64,000 nucleotides of DNA from Bradyrhizobium campsiandrae (lineage in GTDB: Bacteria; Pseudomonadota; Alphaproteobacteria; Rhizobiales; Xanthobacteraceae), in contig NZ_JAANIH010000004.1 in the NCBI RefSeq assembly GCF_014529705.1, positions 1-64,000 of the forward strand, in the 5' to 3' direction. Below are positions 1 to 9,588 of the stretch, in pieces. The stretch's first letter is position 1. Every line of letters begins with the position of its first letter. The notes beneath the pieces are model-generated. The model saw only the letters and a program-made list of their open reading frames with translations. It did not search any database and was not told the origin of the DNA. Both the position numbers and the translations under genes were made by a program.

Positions 1-140
1 AGCGCGGCCTTTCGCAGGAAGAGGCGGTCGGCCTCGTCGTCAACGGCTTCGTCAAGGACGTGCTGCAGCAGCTGCCGATGGAGTTCGCGGTGGAAGCGCA
101 GAAGCTGATCTCGATCTCGCTCGAAGGAAGCGTCGGATGA
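1..140 (+). CDS. sufB: SufB, C-terminal end (partial)
   Basis: This is the last 45 codons of a gene that begins before the window. The reading frame starting at base 3 gives RGLSQEEAVGLVVNGFVKDV and ends at TGA 138-140. That is the typical SufB C-terminus, and sufC follows 34 bases later. SufB is the scaffold subunit of the SufBCD complex, which builds Fe-S clusters in the cytoplasm. The promoter and most of the gene lie outside the window, so whether this suf set is a housekeeping or a nif-dedicated copy cannot be settled here. Its position next to nifD suggests service to nitrogenase. Confidence 0.9.
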   Translation, partial: RGLSQEEAVGLVVNGFVKDVLQQLPMEFAVEAQKLISISLEGSVG

Positions 141-174
141 CGATATTTGGACCCAGCAGGCAGGGAGAAGTGTG

Positions 175-933
175 ATGACGGCGCTCCTGGAGATTCGCGG
201 ACTGAAGGCCGAAATCGACGGCCGCCAGATCCTGAACGGGCTCGATCTCACCGTGAACAAGGGCGAGATCCACGCCATCATGGGCCCGAACGGCGCCGGC
301 AAGTCGACGCTGTCCTATGTGCTGTCGGGCAAGCCGGGCTACGAGATCACCGGCGGCGACGTGTTCTTCAATGGGGATGACCTGCTTGCCATGGATCCCG
401 ACGAACGGGCGGCCAAGGGGCTGTTCCTGGCCTTTCAATATCCGCTCGAAATCCCCGGTGTCGCCACGCTGACATTCCTGCGCACGGCGTTGAATGCCCA
501 ACGCAAGAAACGCGGCGAGGAGGAACTGTCGTCACCCGACGTGCTGAAGCGAGTGCGTGAACTCGCCAAGCAATTGAGTATCGACCCGGAGATGCTGAAG
601 CGGCCGCTCAATGTCGGCTTCTCCGGCGGCGAGAAGAAGCGCAACGAGACGCTCCAGATGGCGCTCCTGGAGCCAAAATTGTGCGTGCTGGATGAGACCG
701 ATTCCGGGCTGGACATCGATGCGCTACGCATCGTCGCCGATGGCGTCAACCGCCTGCGCGCGGCCGACCGTGGCATGATCGTGATCACCCACTACCAGAG
801 ACTGCTGGACTATATCGTGCCAGATGTCGTGCACGTGCTGTCGGCAGGACGCATCGTCAAGACCGGCGGCAAGGAGCTTGCGCTCGAGCTGGAGGCGACC
901 GGCTACGCACAATATCAGCACGAAGCGGCGTGA
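175..933 (+). CDS. sufC: SufC, Fe-S assembly ATPase
   Basis: SufC is the ABC-type ATPase of the SufBCD scaffold and powers cluster assembly. The 252-residue product has Walker A GPNGAGKST at residues 37-45, the SufC-type signature FSGGEKKR near 149-156 and Walker B with D173-E174. Length is normal for the family. The ATG at 175 was chosen over an in-frame GTG three bases earlier; AGGGAG lies just upstream. sufD starts five bases after the stop, so sufB, sufC and sufD form one operon. Confidence 0.96.
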   Translation: MTALLEIRGLKAEIDGRQILNGLDLTVNKGEIHAIMGPNGAGKSTLSYVLSGKPGYEITGGDVFFNGDDLLAMDPDERAAKGLFLAFQYPLEIPGVATLTFLRTALNAQRKKRGEEELSSPDVLKRVRELAKQLSIDPEMLKRPLNVGFSGGEKKRNETLQMALLEPKLCVLDETDSGLDIDALRIVADGVNRLRAADRGMIVITHYQRLLDYIVPDVVHVLSAGRIVKTGGKELALELEATGYAQYQHEAA

Positions 934-937
934 CTCC

Positions 938-2257
938 ATGAATGCTCAGATCCGTCCCGTGAAGACTGCCGCCGAAATTGGCTTCGCCGATTTGTTCGCG
1001 GCTGTACTCAAGGACCTGCCCGGCGGCAGCAGTACCCAGGCGATACGGTCTGATGCCTTCGATCGCTTCGCGGCACAGGGACTGCCGCATTCCCGGGTTG
1101 AGGCGTGGAAGTATACCGACCTGCGGCGTCTGGTGTCCGATGCCAAGCCGCTGGCGTCGCGGCCTGATGCGGCCGCCAAATCCGCGGCCGGCGGAGCCGG
1201 GGCAGTGTTCGCCGGTGTTGACGCTCGGCGGCTGTTGATTGTCGATGGTGCCTTTGTACCCGAATTGTCCGATCTTGCTGCTCTCGAAGCCGGTGTCGCC
1301 ATTCGCGCGACGGTCGAGGCGCTGGGGGCGGAGGAGATCCCGCTTCCATTTGGCATGGCCAGCACCGATCCGGTCGCGGCCCTCAATACCGCGCTCGCCG
1401 GCGACGGTGTCTTGATCACGGTTGCCGCCGATGTCATCGTGGAGCGGCCGATCCATCTCGTCTTCGTGACGACGCGCACTGCGCCGGGAGCGATGTTTAC
1501 GCGATCTCGGCTGGAGCTTGGCAGCGGTGCCTCGCTGACGCTGGTCGAGACCCATGAAGGACCGGATCAGTCGGACTACCAGGTCAATGCGGCCCTGCAG
1601 GTGGACATCGGTGACAAGGCCAGCCTGGATCATATCAAGATCACCAGCGAAGGCGCGGCAGCGCTGCATCTTGCGACGCTGGAGGCGCTGATCGGCGCGG
1701 GTGCGAATTACCGCGAGTTCGGGCTCACGATGGGCGGTGCCGTGGTGCGCAACCAGCTCTTCCTGAGACTTGCCGGCGAGGGAACCAACACCAGCGTGCA
1801 CCAGGCGAGCCTTCTGGCCGGCGATCAGCACGCGGATACCACGCTCACCGTCGATCACGCCGCCGCCGGCTCGCAGAGCCGGGAGGTGTTCAAGGCCGTG
1901 GTCGACAACGAGGCGCGCGCCGTTTTCCAGGGCAAGATCACGGTGCAGCAGGGTGCGCAGCAAACTGACGCCAGGATGATGGCGCGGGCGCTGCTGCTGT
2001 CGGACGATGCCGTCGTCAATTGCAAGCCGGAGTTGGAGATCTTCGCAGATGACGTGCAGTGCGGGCACGGCACCACGACGGGCGCGCTCGACGATCAGTT
2101 GAAGTTCTACCTGATGGCCCGCGGCATTCCGGAAAAGGAGGCCGAGACGCTGTTGATCGAAGCCTTTGTCGGCGAGGTGATCGACGCCGTCGCGCACGAT
2201 GATCTGCGCGATGCATTGTCGCAGACGATGCTCGCCTGGCTCAAGAGACGGAAATGA
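938..2257 (+). CDS. sufD: SufD, Fe-S assembly scaffold subunit
   Basis: SufD is the partner of SufB and SufC in the scaffold complex. The 439-residue product carries the SufB/SufD beta-helix core in its second half, with VFQGKITVQQGAQQTDA-like sequence and the CGHGTTTG segment typical of the family. The frame stays open upstream, but the ATG at 938, five bases after sufC, begins a normal SufD N-terminus. sufS starts four bases downstream. Confidence 0.95.
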   Translation: MNAQIRPVKTAAEIGFADLFAAVLKDLPGGSSTQAIRSDAFDRFAAQGLPHSRVEAWKYTDLRRLVSDAKPLASRPDAAAKSAAGGAGAVFAGVDARRLLIVDGAFVPELSDLAALEAGVAIRATVEALGAEEIPLPFGMASTDPVAALNTALAGDGVLITVAADVIVERPIHLVFVTTRTAPGAMFTRSRLELGSGASLTLVETHEGPDQSDYQVNAALQVDIGDKASLDHIKITSEGAAALHLATLEALIGAGANYREFGLTMGGAVVRNQLFLRLAGEGTNTSVHQASLLAGDQHADTTLTVDHAAAGSQSREVFKAVVDNEARAVFQGKITVQQGAQQTDARMMARALLLSDDAVVNCKPELEIFADDVQCGHGTTTGALDDQLKFYLMARGIPEKEAETLLIEAFVGEVIDAVAHDDLRDALSQTMLAWLKRRK

Positions 2258-2261
2258 TGCG

Positions 2262-3503
2262 ATGCATCCCGCGGTGAGCAATGGAAGCTATGACGTCACC
2301 CGAGTTCGCCAGGACTTCCCGATCCTGTCGATGCAGGTGCACGGCAAACCGTTGGTCTATCTCGACAATGCCGCCTCGGCCCAGAAGCCAAAGGCGGTGC
2401 TCGACCGGCTGACGGAGGCCTATACCAGCGAATACGCCAACGTCCATCGCGGCTTGCATTACCTCGCCAACGCGGCCACCGAAGCCTATGAGGGCGCGCG
2501 CGACAAAGTCGCGAAGTTCCTGAACGCGGAGCGGCGCGAGGAGATCGTGTTCACTCGTGGCGCCACGGAGGCGATCAATCTCGTGGCCCAGACGTTTGGC
2601 CGCGAGCGGATCGGCGCAGGCGACGAGATCGTGCTCTCGATCATGGAGCACCACGCCAACATCGTGCCATGGCACTTCCTGCGCGAACGGCAGGGAGCCG
2701 TGATCAGATGGGCGCCGGTTGACGATGATGGCAATTTCCTGCTCGACGAGTTCGAGAAGCTGCTGAACGAGCGTAGCAAGCTGGTCGCGATCAGCCAAAT
2801 GTCGAACGTGCTCGGCAGCATCGTCCCGGTCAAGGAGATCGTTCGCCTGGCGCATGCGCGCGGAATTCCCGTCTTGGTCGACGGTTCGCAGGCCGCCGTG
2901 CACATGGACGTCGACGTCCGCGATATCGGCTGCGACTTCTACGTCATCACGGGCCACAAGCTGTATGGACCGACCGGGATCGGCGCGCTCTATGGCAAGT
3001 ACCAGCATCTCGCAACGATGCCTCCGTTCAATGGCGGCGGTGAGATGATCCGTGAGGTCTCCCGCGACACCGTCAGCTATGGTGAGCCGCCACACCGCTT
3101 CGAAGCCGGGACGCCGCCGATCGTGCAGGCGATCGGCCTCGGCGCGGCCATCGACTATTTGGAATCGATCGGCAAGGGACGGATCCGCAAGCACGAGAAC
3201 AGCCTGCTGGACTATGCTCAGGAGAGGCTGCGCGGAATCAATTCGCTGCGGATCATCGGGAGCGCCGCCGACAAGGGGCCGGTCGTGTCGTTCGAGATGA
3301 AGAATGCGCACGCCCACGATTTTGCAACCGTCATCGACCGCTCCGGCGTTGCGGTGCGGGCCGGCACCCATTGCGCGATGCCGCTGCTCGACCGCTTCGG
3401 CGTGTCCGCGACCTGCCGCGCCTCCTTCGCGCTCTACAACACCATGGAAGAGGTCGACGCGCTGGCCGAGGCCTTGGTCAAAGCCCAGGAGATGTTCTCA
3501 TGA
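2262..3503 (+). CDS. sufS: SufS, group II cysteine desulfurase
   Basis: SufS is a PLP enzyme that takes sulfur from L-cysteine as a persulfide for Fe-S assembly, normally with SufE. The 413-residue product has the PLP lysine in GHKLYGPTG (K233) and the persulfide cysteine in RAGTHCAMP (C371); RAGxHCA is the group II (SufS) form. The matching sufE lies just beyond on the other strand. The start at ATG 2262 gives a normal N-terminus four bases after sufD. The stop overlaps the next start (ATGA). Confidence 0.96.
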   Translation: MHPAVSNGSYDVTRVRQDFPILSMQVHGKPLVYLDNAASAQKPKAVLDRLTEAYTSEYANVHRGLHYLANAATEAYEGARDKVAKFLNAERREEIVFTRGATEAINLVAQTFGRERIGAGDEIVLSIMEHHANIVPWHFLRERQGAVIRWAPVDDDGNFLLDEFEKLLNERSKLVAISQMSNVLGSIVPVKEIVRLAHARGIPVLVDGSQAAVHMDVDVRDIGCDFYVITGHKLYGPTGIGALYGKYQHLATMPPFNGGGEMIREVSRDTVSYGEPPHRFEAGTPPIVQAIGLGAAIDYLESIGKGRIRKHENSLLDYAQERLRGINSLRIIGSAADKGPVVSFEMKNAHAHDFATVIDRSGVAVRAGTHCAMPLLDRFGVSATCRASFALYNTMEEVDALAEALVKAQEMFS

Positions 3504-3838
3504 GCGACCAGATCGCAGCCAAACCGCGGCCTATCTCCCGCATCGTCTGCGATGCCCGTCGGCGGCGAACTAGGCAGAGCATGGAACGGCGGTTCACTGG
3601 CGAATTCTCGCTTGGCGAGCCTGTCCGCGCCGCGACCGTGATCAGGAACGACGGCACGTATCCGCACAAGGACATCGGCGAGCCGCTGGTGCATCCCGGC
3701 GATACCGGCATCGTCCGCGAAAGCTGGAGCTTCCTCGGCGAGATCTACTATACCGTTGAATTCATGGCCCGGTCAGTGTTCGTCATCATGCGTGGCCACG
3801 AAATGGCGCGAATGGGAACCACGTTCGACGTGGTCTGA
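3500..3838 (+). CDS. NifZ-domain protein (first of three)
   Basis: The 112-residue product ends in a NifZ-type domain: VRAATVIRNDGTYPHKDIGE and later GDTGIVRESWSFLGEIYYTV resemble the NifZ at 21809 (VRAKRTIRNDGTYAGKEIGD). An extra Arg-rich stretch of about 35 residues precedes the domain. NifZ helps mature the MoFe protein, including the second P-cluster. The gene overlaps the sufS stop by four bases, so it is translationally coupled to the suf operon and ties that operon to nitrogenase. Its individual role is unknown, and it may not be interchangeable with NifZ. Confidence 0.8.
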   Translation: MSDQIAAKPRPISRIVCDARRRRTRQSMERRFTGEFSLGEPVRAATVIRNDGTYPHKDIGEPLVHPGDTGIVRESWSFLGEIYYTVEFMARSVFVIMRGHEMARMGTTFDVV

Positions 3839-3852
3839 CCGGTTGGCGGATA

Positions 3853-4305
3853 TCACGCGGCGTCGACCAGCACGGCAGTCGCGTCTGCGCGCATCCGGGT
3901 TACCATCGACCGGAAGCCGTTCGACCGCTGCGGCGTCAAGTGCTCGCCGAGTCCGAGGCGCGCGAACAGGGCGAGGGGGTCTTCGCTCGCGATCTCAGAG
4001 GCGGACCGTCCCGACAAGAGCGCGATCAGGATCGCAACCAGGCCGCGGACGATATGCGCATCGCTGTCGCCGAGGAATGTGAGGACCGGCTGCCCGTTCC
4101 GATGCCCGACGGTGGTCGCCAGCCAGACCTGGCTGGCGCAGCCCTGCACCTTGTTCGCATCCGAGCGGAGCGCCTCGGGAAACGCGGGTAGCTGGCGTCC
4201 GAGCTCGATGACATAGCGGTAGCGATCGTCCCATTCATCGAGCAGTGAGAAGTTCTCGATGATGTCCTCGATGTGTGTCGGTCGGGAAGTGGTTTCAAGC
4301 TGCAT
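3853..4305 (-). CDS. sufE: SufE sulfur acceptor
   Basis: SufE accepts sulfur from SufS and passes it to the SufBCD scaffold. The 150-residue product contains the acceptor cysteine in VQGCASQVW (C56) and the usual SufE fold across its length. The start at 4305 was chosen from a much longer open frame because MQLETTSRPTHIEDIIENFS begins the conserved domain. It converges on the suf operon with a 14-base gap. Upstream is a sigma54 candidate (4338-4352) sharing NifA sites with nifD, so sufE looks NifA-regulated. Confidence 0.94.
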   Translation of the reverse strand: MQLETTSRPTHIEDIIENFSLLDEWDDRYRYVIELGRQLPAFPEALRSDANKVQGCASQVWLATTVGHRNGQPVLTFLGDSDAHIVRGLVAILIALLSGRSASEIASEDPLALFARLGLGEHLTPQRSNGFRSMVTRMRADATAVLVDAA

Positions 4306-4337
4306 GGTCGCCTCGATGCGTTGGTGAGATGCATCAA

Positions 4338-4352
4338 GCAAGCTCCATACCG
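4338..4352 (-). promoter_or_regulatory. sigma54 promoter for sufE
   Basis: On the reverse strand the sequence reads CGGTATGGAGCTTGC: GG and GC are exactly 10 bases apart with TTGC at -12. Predicted transcription starts about 20 bases before the sufE ATG. The NifA-type sites at 4414 and 4465 lie 60-130 bases upstream and would serve this promoter and nifD alike. The -24 box deviates from TGGCAC at three positions. Confidence 0.6.
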
Positions 4353-4413
4353 CGGCCGGTCGATGTCTCCGGGCAGGAAAATTCATGTTCGAAGCCGTCC
4401 GGCAGCGGTGCAT

Positions 4414-4480
4414 TGTTTTGTTTCGGACAGCCTTTCCGCGCACGCGCATGTCGACATGATGCGATGTCGGGTTTGCAACA
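4414..4480. promoter_or_regulatory. Two NifA upstream activator sites
   Basis: TGT-N10-ACA occurs at 4414-4429 and 4465-4480. The second, TGTCGGGTTTGCAACA, is close to the classical NifA half-site pair. The two sites lie between the sufE and nifD sigma54 promoters, 60-125 bases from each. The 349-base gap 4306-4654 holds these elements and no gene. Confidence 0.75.
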
Positions 4481-4539
4481 ATCGAAGGCTTCCAAGCTAT
4501 CTGTCTCCAATCGCTTCGTTTTTTGTCGTGCGAAGCCGC

Positions 4540-4554
4540 TGGCACACTCGTTGC
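4540..4554 (+). promoter_or_regulatory. sigma54 promoter for nifD
   Basis: TGGCACACTCGTTGC followed by A matches the -24/-12 consensus TGGCAC-N5-TTGC perfectly. It lies about 100 bases before the nifD ATG and 60 bases after the nearer NifA site, the usual geometry for NifA/IHF activation. It probably drives nifDKENX and the small genes after them. Confidence 0.92.
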
Positions 4555-4654
4555 AAAAGTCCTTATGCAAGGCGACCTCGCGGAGAGATCGCGAGAGCGG
4601 CGCGCCGGTTGAGGCGTCCGATCGTTCACACAGGGATAACCGAGGGATATTCGT

Positions 4655-6157
4655 ATGAGCCTAGCAACCACCGAGAGCGTCGCCGAGATCAAGGCCCGCA
4701 ACAAGCAACTGATCGACGAGGTCTTGAAGGTCTATCCCGAGAAGACCGCCAAGCGTCGCGCCAAGCACCTCAACGTCCACGAGGCCGGCAAGTCCGATTG
4801 CGGCGTCAAGTCGAACCTGAAATCCATCCCCGGCGTGATGACCATCCGCGGCTGCGCCTATGCCGGCTCCAAGGGCGTGGTGTGGGGTCCGATCAAGGAC
4901 ATGATCCACATCAGCCACGGCCCGGTTGGCTGCGGGCAGTATTCCTGGGCGGCCCGGCGCAACTACTATATCGGCACGACCGGCATTGACACCTTCGTCA
5001 CCATGCAGTTCACCTCCGACTTCCAGGAGAAGGACATCGTGTTCGGCGGCGACAAGAAGCTCGCCAAGATCATCGACGAGATCCAGGAGCTGTTTCCGCT
5101 CAACCACGGCATCACCATCCAGTCGGAATGCCCGATCGGCCTGATCGGCGACGATATCGAGGCCGTGTCGAAGGTGAAGTCCAAGGAATACGACGGCAAG
5201 ACCATCGTTCCCGTGCGCTGCGAAGGCTTCCGCGGCGTCTCCCAGTCGCTTGGTCACCACATCGCCAACGACGCCGTGCGCGACTGGATCTTCGACAAGG
5301 TCAACCCGGAAGCCAAGCCGGCATTCGAGCCCACGCCCTACGACGTCGCGATCATCGGCGACTACAACATCGGAGGCGATGCCTGGTCCTCGCGCATCCT
5401 GCTCGAAGAGATGGGCCTGCGCGTGATTGCGCAGTGGTCCGGCGACGGCAGCCTCGCCGAGCTGGAAGCGACGCCCAAGGCGAAGCTCAACGTCCTGCAC
5501 TGCTACCGCTCGATGAACTACATCTCCCGCCACATGGAAGAGAAGTTCGGTATTCCGTGGTGCGAGTACAACTTCTTCGGACCGTCCAAGATCGCGGAGT
5601 CCCTGCGCAAGATCGCGAGCTTCTTTGACGACAAGATCAAGGAGGGGGCCGAGCGTGTCATCGCAAAATACCAACCTTTGATGGATGCTGTGATCGCCAA
5701 GTATCGCCCGCGCCTCGAAGGCAAGACCGTGATGCTGTTCGTCGGCGGCCTCCGCCCCCGCCACGTCATCGGGGCCTACGAGGACCTCGGCATGGAGGTG
5801 GTCGGCACCGGCTACGAGTTCGGTCACAACGACGACTACCAGCGCACCGCCCAGCATTACGTCAAGGACGGCACGCTGATCTATGACGATGTCACCGGCT
5901 ACGAATTCGAGCGCTTCGTCGAGAAGATCCAGCCAGATCTCGTCGGCTCGGGCATCAAGGAAAAGTACGTCTTCCAGAAGATGGGCGTGCCTTTCCGTCA
6001 GATGCATTCCTGGGATTATTCGGGTCCCTATCACGGCTATGACGGGTTCGCGATTTTCGCCCGTGACATGGACATGGCGATCAATTCCCCGATCTGGAAG
6101 AAGACCAAGGCACCCTGGAAGGATGCCCCGCGGCCGAGCCTGATGGCGGCGGAATAG
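4655..6157 (+). CDS. nifD: NifD, MoFe protein alpha subunit
   Basis: NifD binds FeMo-cofactor and shares the P-cluster with NifK; this is the site of N2 reduction. The 500-residue product keeps the P-cluster cysteines C67, C93 and C159 and the FeMo-co ligands C283 (LHCYRSMNY) and H451 ([14 protein letters not shown]). Its length is normal for rhizobial NifD. The ATG at 4655 follows a perfect sigma54 promoter. nifH is not adjacent: it lies 24 kb downstream with its own promoter. Confidence 0.98.
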   Translation: MSLATTESVAEIKARNKQLIDEVLKVYPEKTAKRRAKHLNVHEAGKSDCGVKSNLKSIPGVMTIRGCAYAGSKGVVWGPIKDMIHISHGPVGCGQYSWAARRNYYIGTTGIDTFVTMQFTSDFQEKDIVFGGDKKLAKIIDEIQELFPLNHGITIQSECPIGLIGDDIEAVSKVKSKEYDGKTIVPVRCEGFRGVSQSLGHHIANDAVRDWIFDKVNPEAKPAFEPTPYDVAIIGDYNIGGDAWSSRILLEEMGLRVIAQWSGDGSLAELEATPKAKLNVLHCYRSMNYISRHMEEKFGIPWCEYNFFGPSKIAESLRKIASFFDDKIKEGAERVIAKYQPLMDAVIAKYRPRLEGKTVMLFVGGLRPRHVIGAYEDLGMEVVGTGYEFGHNDDYQRTAQHYVKDGTLIYDDVTGYEFERFVEKIQPDLVGSGIKEKYVFQKMGVPFRQMHSWDYSGPYHGYDGFAIFARDMDMAINSPIWKKTKAPWKDAPRPSLMAAE

Positions 6158-6165
6158 CAGCACGG

Positions 6166-6193
6166 CCCGGCTCCTCCCGAGGGAGGGGCCGGG
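6166..6193 (+). other. Stem-loop between nifD and nifK
   Basis: CCCGGCTCCTCCC pairs with GGGAGGGGCCGGG around a two-base loop, with one G-T wobble. There is no T-run, so it is more likely an mRNA stability or processing element than a full terminator. Confidence 0.55.
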
Positions 6194-6228
6194 GCAGGCG
6201 ATCGAACACGAAATCAAACCAAGGTGCC

Positions 6229-7791
6229 ATGATGACACAGAATGCCGAACACGTGCTCGATCACTTCGAGCTGTTCCGAGGTCCGGAATACCAGCAGATG
6301 CTGGCCAACAAGAAGGCGCTTTTCGAGAATCCGCATGACCCTGCGGAAGTCGAGCGCATCCGCGAATGGGCCAAGACGCCCGAATATCGGGAGAAGAACT
6401 TCGCTCGCGAAGCCCTGACCGTCAATCCCGCCAAGGCCTGCCAGCCGCTCGGCGCGGTGTTCGTCGCCGTCGGCTTCGAGGGCACGCTGCCCTTCGTGCA
6501 CGGCTCGCAGGGCTGCGTCGCCTATTACCGCAGCCATCTGTCACGGCACTTCAAGGAGCCGAGCTCCTGCGTGTCCTCCTCGATGACGGAGGATGCGGCG
6601 GTATTCGGCGGCCTGAACAACATGATCGACGGCCTCGCCAACACCTACAGCATGTACAAGCCGAAGATGATCGCGGTTTCCACCACCTGCATGGCGGAGG
6701 TGATCGGCGACGACCTCAACGCTTTCATCAAGACGGCAAAGGAGAAGGGATCGGTTCCGGCGGAGTACGACGTTCCGTTCGCTCATACGCCAGCTTTCGT
6801 CGGCAGCCACGTGACCGGCTATGACAACGCGCTCAAGGGAATCCTTGAACACTTCTGGGACGGCAAGGCCGGCACCGCGCCGAAGCTCGAGCGCAAGGAG
6901 AACAGCAAGGTCAACTTCATCGGCGGCTTCGACGGCTACACCGTCGGCAACATCCGTGAGATCAAGCGCATCTTCGAGCTGATGGGGATCGAGTACACCA
7001 TCCTCGCCGACAACAGCGACGTGTTCGATACGCCGACCGACGGCGAGTTCCGCATGTATGACGGCGGTACGACGCTCGAGGACGCGGCGAACGCCATCCA
7101 TGCCAAGGCGACCATTTCGATGCAGCAATACTGCACCGAGAAGACGCTGCCCTTCATCCAGGGGCATGGCCAGGAGGTCGCAAGCTTCAACCATCCGGTC
7201 GGCGTCAGCGCCACCGACGAGTTCCTGATGGCGCTGTCGCGCATCACCGGCAGGCCGATCGCGAAGGCGCTGGAGCAGGAGCGCGGCCGCCTCGTCGATG
7301 CCATGGCCGACTCCAGCGCCCATATCCACGGCAAGAAATTCGCGATCTACGGCGATCCCGATCTCTGCTACGGGCTCGCAGCCTTCCTGCTCGAGCTTGG
7401 CGCCGAGCCGACCCATGTGCTCTCCACCAACGGAAACAAGGCCTGGGCGGAGAAGATGGAAGGGCTTTTCGCCAGTTCGCCGTTCGGCAAGAACTGCCAT
7501 GCCTACCCGGGCAAGGATCTCTGGCATATGCGCTCGCTGCTGTTCACCGAGCCGGTCGATTTCCTGATCGGCAACACCTACGGCAAGTACCTCGAGCGCG
7601 ACACCGGCACGCCGCTGATCCGCATCGGATTCCCGGTGTTCGATCGCCACCATCACCACCGCTATCCGGTGTGGGGCTATCAGGGCGGCATGAATGTGCT
7701 GGTGAAGATTCTCGACAAGATCTTTGACGAGATCGACAAGAACACCAACGTGCCTGCCAAGACCGACTACAGCTTCGACATCATCCGCTGA
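6229..7791 (+). CDS. nifK: NifK, MoFe protein beta subunit
   Basis: NifK pairs with NifD and supplies the other half of the P-cluster. The 520-residue product has the expected Cys-containing segments [23 protein letters not shown] and [19 protein letters not shown]. Two adjacent ATG codons (6229 and 6232) are possible starts; the first is used here. The 71-base gap from nifD holds a stem-loop. Length and sequence are typical of alphaproteobacterial NifK. Confidence 0.98.
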   Translation: MMTQNAEHVLDHFELFRGPEYQQMLANKKALFENPHDPAEVERIREWAKTPEYREKNFAREALTVNPAKACQPLGAVFVAVGFEGTLPFVHGSQGCVAYYRSHLSRHFKEPSSCVSSSMTEDAAVFGGLNNMIDGLANTYSMYKPKMIAVSTTCMAEVIGDDLNAFIKTAKEKGSVPAEYDVPFAHTPAFVGSHVTGYDNALKGILEHFWDGKAGTAPKLERKENSKVNFIGGFDGYTVGNIREIKRIFELMGIEYTILADNSDVFDTPTDGEFRMYDGGTTLEDAANAIHAKATISMQQYCTEKTLPFIQGHGQEVASFNHPVGVSATDEFLMALSRITGRPIAKALEQERGRLVDAMADSSAHIHGKKFAIYGDPDLCYGLAAFLLELGAEPTHVLSTNGNKAWAEKMEGLFASSPFGKNCHAYPGKDLWHMRSLLFTEPVDFLIGNTYGKYLERDTGTPLIRIGFPVFDRHHHHRYPVWGYQGGMNVLVKILDKIFDEIDKNTNVPAKTDYSFDIIR

Positions 7792-7802
7792 TGTCGCGAA
7801 AA

Positions 7803-7835
7803 TCTGCCGCCGCCTCACGTGCAGGCGGCGGCAGA
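7803..7835 (+). other. Perfect 13-bp stem-loop after nifK
   Basis: TCTGCCGCCGCCT and AGGCGGCGGCAGA form a perfect 13-bp stem around CACGTGC. No T-run follows. It probably protects nifDK mRNA or attenuates transcription into nifE. Confidence 0.65.
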
Positions 7836-7910
7836 CCACAAGTCTAGCCAGAGCGATCGAGACTGCGGGGCGAAGTGCTCGCGCAGCGGGTCCAAGAACG
7901 GGAGAGACGA

Positions 7911-9578
7911 ATGAGCTCGCTGTCGGCCACCATCCAGGACGTCTTCAACGAGCCGGGTTGCGGCAAGAATGCCAACAAGACGGAGGCCGAGCGCAAGAAG
8001 GGTTGCACCAAGCAGCTCCAGCCCGGCGGGGCCGCCGGCGGTTGCGCCTTCGACGGCGCCAAGATCGCGCTCCAGCCCTTCACCGACGTCGCCCATCTCG
8101 TCCACGGCCCGATCGCCTGCGAGGGCAATTCCTGGGATAATCGCGGCAGCGCCTCGTCGGGCTCCGATCTCTGGCGGCGCAGCTTCACCACCGACATGAA
8201 CGAAACAGACATCGTGTTCGGCGGCGAGAAGCGGCTCTACAAGGCGATCAGGGAAGTCATCGAGAAATACGATCCCCCGGCGATCTTCGTCTATCAGACC
8301 TGCGTCCCCGCCATGATCGGTGACGACATCAATGCGGTCTGCAAGGCTGCCGCAACAAAGTTCGGCAAGCCGGTCATCCCGGTCAATTCGCCGGGCTTTG
8401 TCGGCCCGAAGAACCTCGGCAACAAGCTCGCCGGCGAGGCGCTGCTCGAGCATGTGATCGGCACTGAAGAGCCCGACTATACGACGCCTTACGACATCAA
8501 CATCATCGGGGAGTACAATCTCTCCGGCGAGTTCTGGCAAGTGAAGCCGCTGCTCGACGAGCTCGGCATCCGCATCCTCTCCTGCATCTCCGGTGATGGC
8601 AAATATCGCGAGCTCGCCTATTCGCACCGTGCCAAGGCTGCGATGATGGTGTGCTCCAAGGCGATGATCAACGTCGCGCGCAAGATGGAGGAGCGCTACG
8701 GCATCCCGTTCTTCGAGGGCTCGTTCTACGGCATCCAGGACTCCAGCGACTCGCTGCGCGAGATCGCGCGCATGCTGATCGAACGCGGCGCGCCGGCGGA
8801 GCTGATGGAGCGGACCGAGGCGGTGATCGCGCGAGAGGAGGCCAAGGCCTGGGCCGCGATCGAGCGCTTCAAGCCGCGGTTCAAGGACAAGAAGGTGCTG
8901 CTGATCACCGGCGGCGTGAAATCGTGGTCCGTGGTCGCCGCGCTCCAGGAGGCGGGGCTCGAGATCGTCGGCACGTCCGTGAAGAAGTCCACCAAGGAGG
9001 ACAAGGAGCGGATCAAGGAGCTGATGGGCCAGGACGCCCATATGATCGAGGACATGACGCCGCGCGAGATGTACAAGATGCTGAAGGACGCGAAGGCGGA
9101 CATCATGCTGTCCGGCGGCAAGTCCCAGTTCGTCGCCCTGAAGGCGGCGATGCCCTGGCTCGATATCAATCAGGAGCGCTGCCACGGCTATATGGGCTAC
9201 ATCGGCATGGTCAAGCTGATGGAGGAGATCGAGAAGGCGCTTTACAATCCGATGTGGGCGCAACTCCGCAAGCCGGCTCCATGGGACGATGCCGGCGTCA
9301 ACTGGCAGGCCAAGGCAATGGCGCAGATGGACGCGCAGGCTGCCGAGATCGCCGCCGATCCGGTCCGCGCCGAGGAGGTCAGGCGCGCCAAGAAGATCTG
9401 CTTCTGCAAGACGGTCGACCTCGGCACCATCGAGGATGCCATCGCCGCGCACGGCCTTGCCACCGTCGATGGCGTCAAGGAGCATACCAACGCCTCGGGC
9501 GGCTGCGGGGCCTGCAAGGGACGGATCGAGGACATCCTCGTCGCGCAGCCGGCGCCCGTGCTTCAGGCGGCGGAGTAG
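7911..9578 (+). CDS. nifE: NifE, FeMo-co scaffold, with C-terminal 2Fe-2S-type domain
   Basis: NifE with NifN forms the scaffold on which NifB-co matures to FeMo-co. The first ~470 residues follow the NifD/NifE fold (GCGKNANKTEAERKKGC near the start, HLVHGPIACEGNSWDNRG). The last ~60 residues add a BFD-like [2Fe-2S] domain with CFC and CGACKG cysteine pairs, like the middle domain of NifU. This makes it 555 residues, longer than Azotobacter NifE at about 475. ATG 7911 follows GGAGAGACG, a good ribosome site. nifN starts 10 bases after the stop. Confidence 0.97.
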   Translation: MSSLSATIQDVFNEPGCGKNANKTEAERKKGCTKQLQPGGAAGGCAFDGAKIALQPFTDVAHLVHGPIACEGNSWDNRGSASSGSDLWRRSFTTDMNETDIVFGGEKRLYKAIREVIEKYDPPAIFVYQTCVPAMIGDDINAVCKAAATKFGKPVIPVNSPGFVGPKNLGNKLAGEALLEHVIGTEEPDYTTPYDINIIGEYNLSGEFWQVKPLLDELGIRILSCISGDGKYRELAYSHRAKAAMMVCSKAMINVARKMEERYGIPFFEGSFYGIQDSSDSLREIARMLIERGAPAELMERTEAVIAREEAKAWAAIERFKPRFKDKKVLLITGGVKSWSVVAALQEAGLEIVGTSVKKSTKEDKERIKELMGQDAHMIEDMTPREMYKMLKDAKADIMLSGGKSQFVALKAAMPWLDINQERCHGYMGYIGMVKLMEEIEKALYNPMWAQLRKPAPWDDAGVNWQAKAMAQMDAQAAEIAADPVRAEEVRRAKKICFCKTVDLGTIEDAIAAHGLATVDGVKEHTNASGGCGACKGRIEDILVAQPAPVLQAAE

Positions 9579-9588
9579 GGCTCGGCCG

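Noticed and set aside
4661..6238. 525-codon reverse open frame opposite nifD
   Set aside because: It mirrors nifD almost exactly and its composition is that of an antisense frame.
7840..7910. A separate promoter before nifE
   Set aside because: GG-N10-GC spacing occurs, but the -12 box is CTCGC and no activator site is near. Read-through from nifK is simpler.
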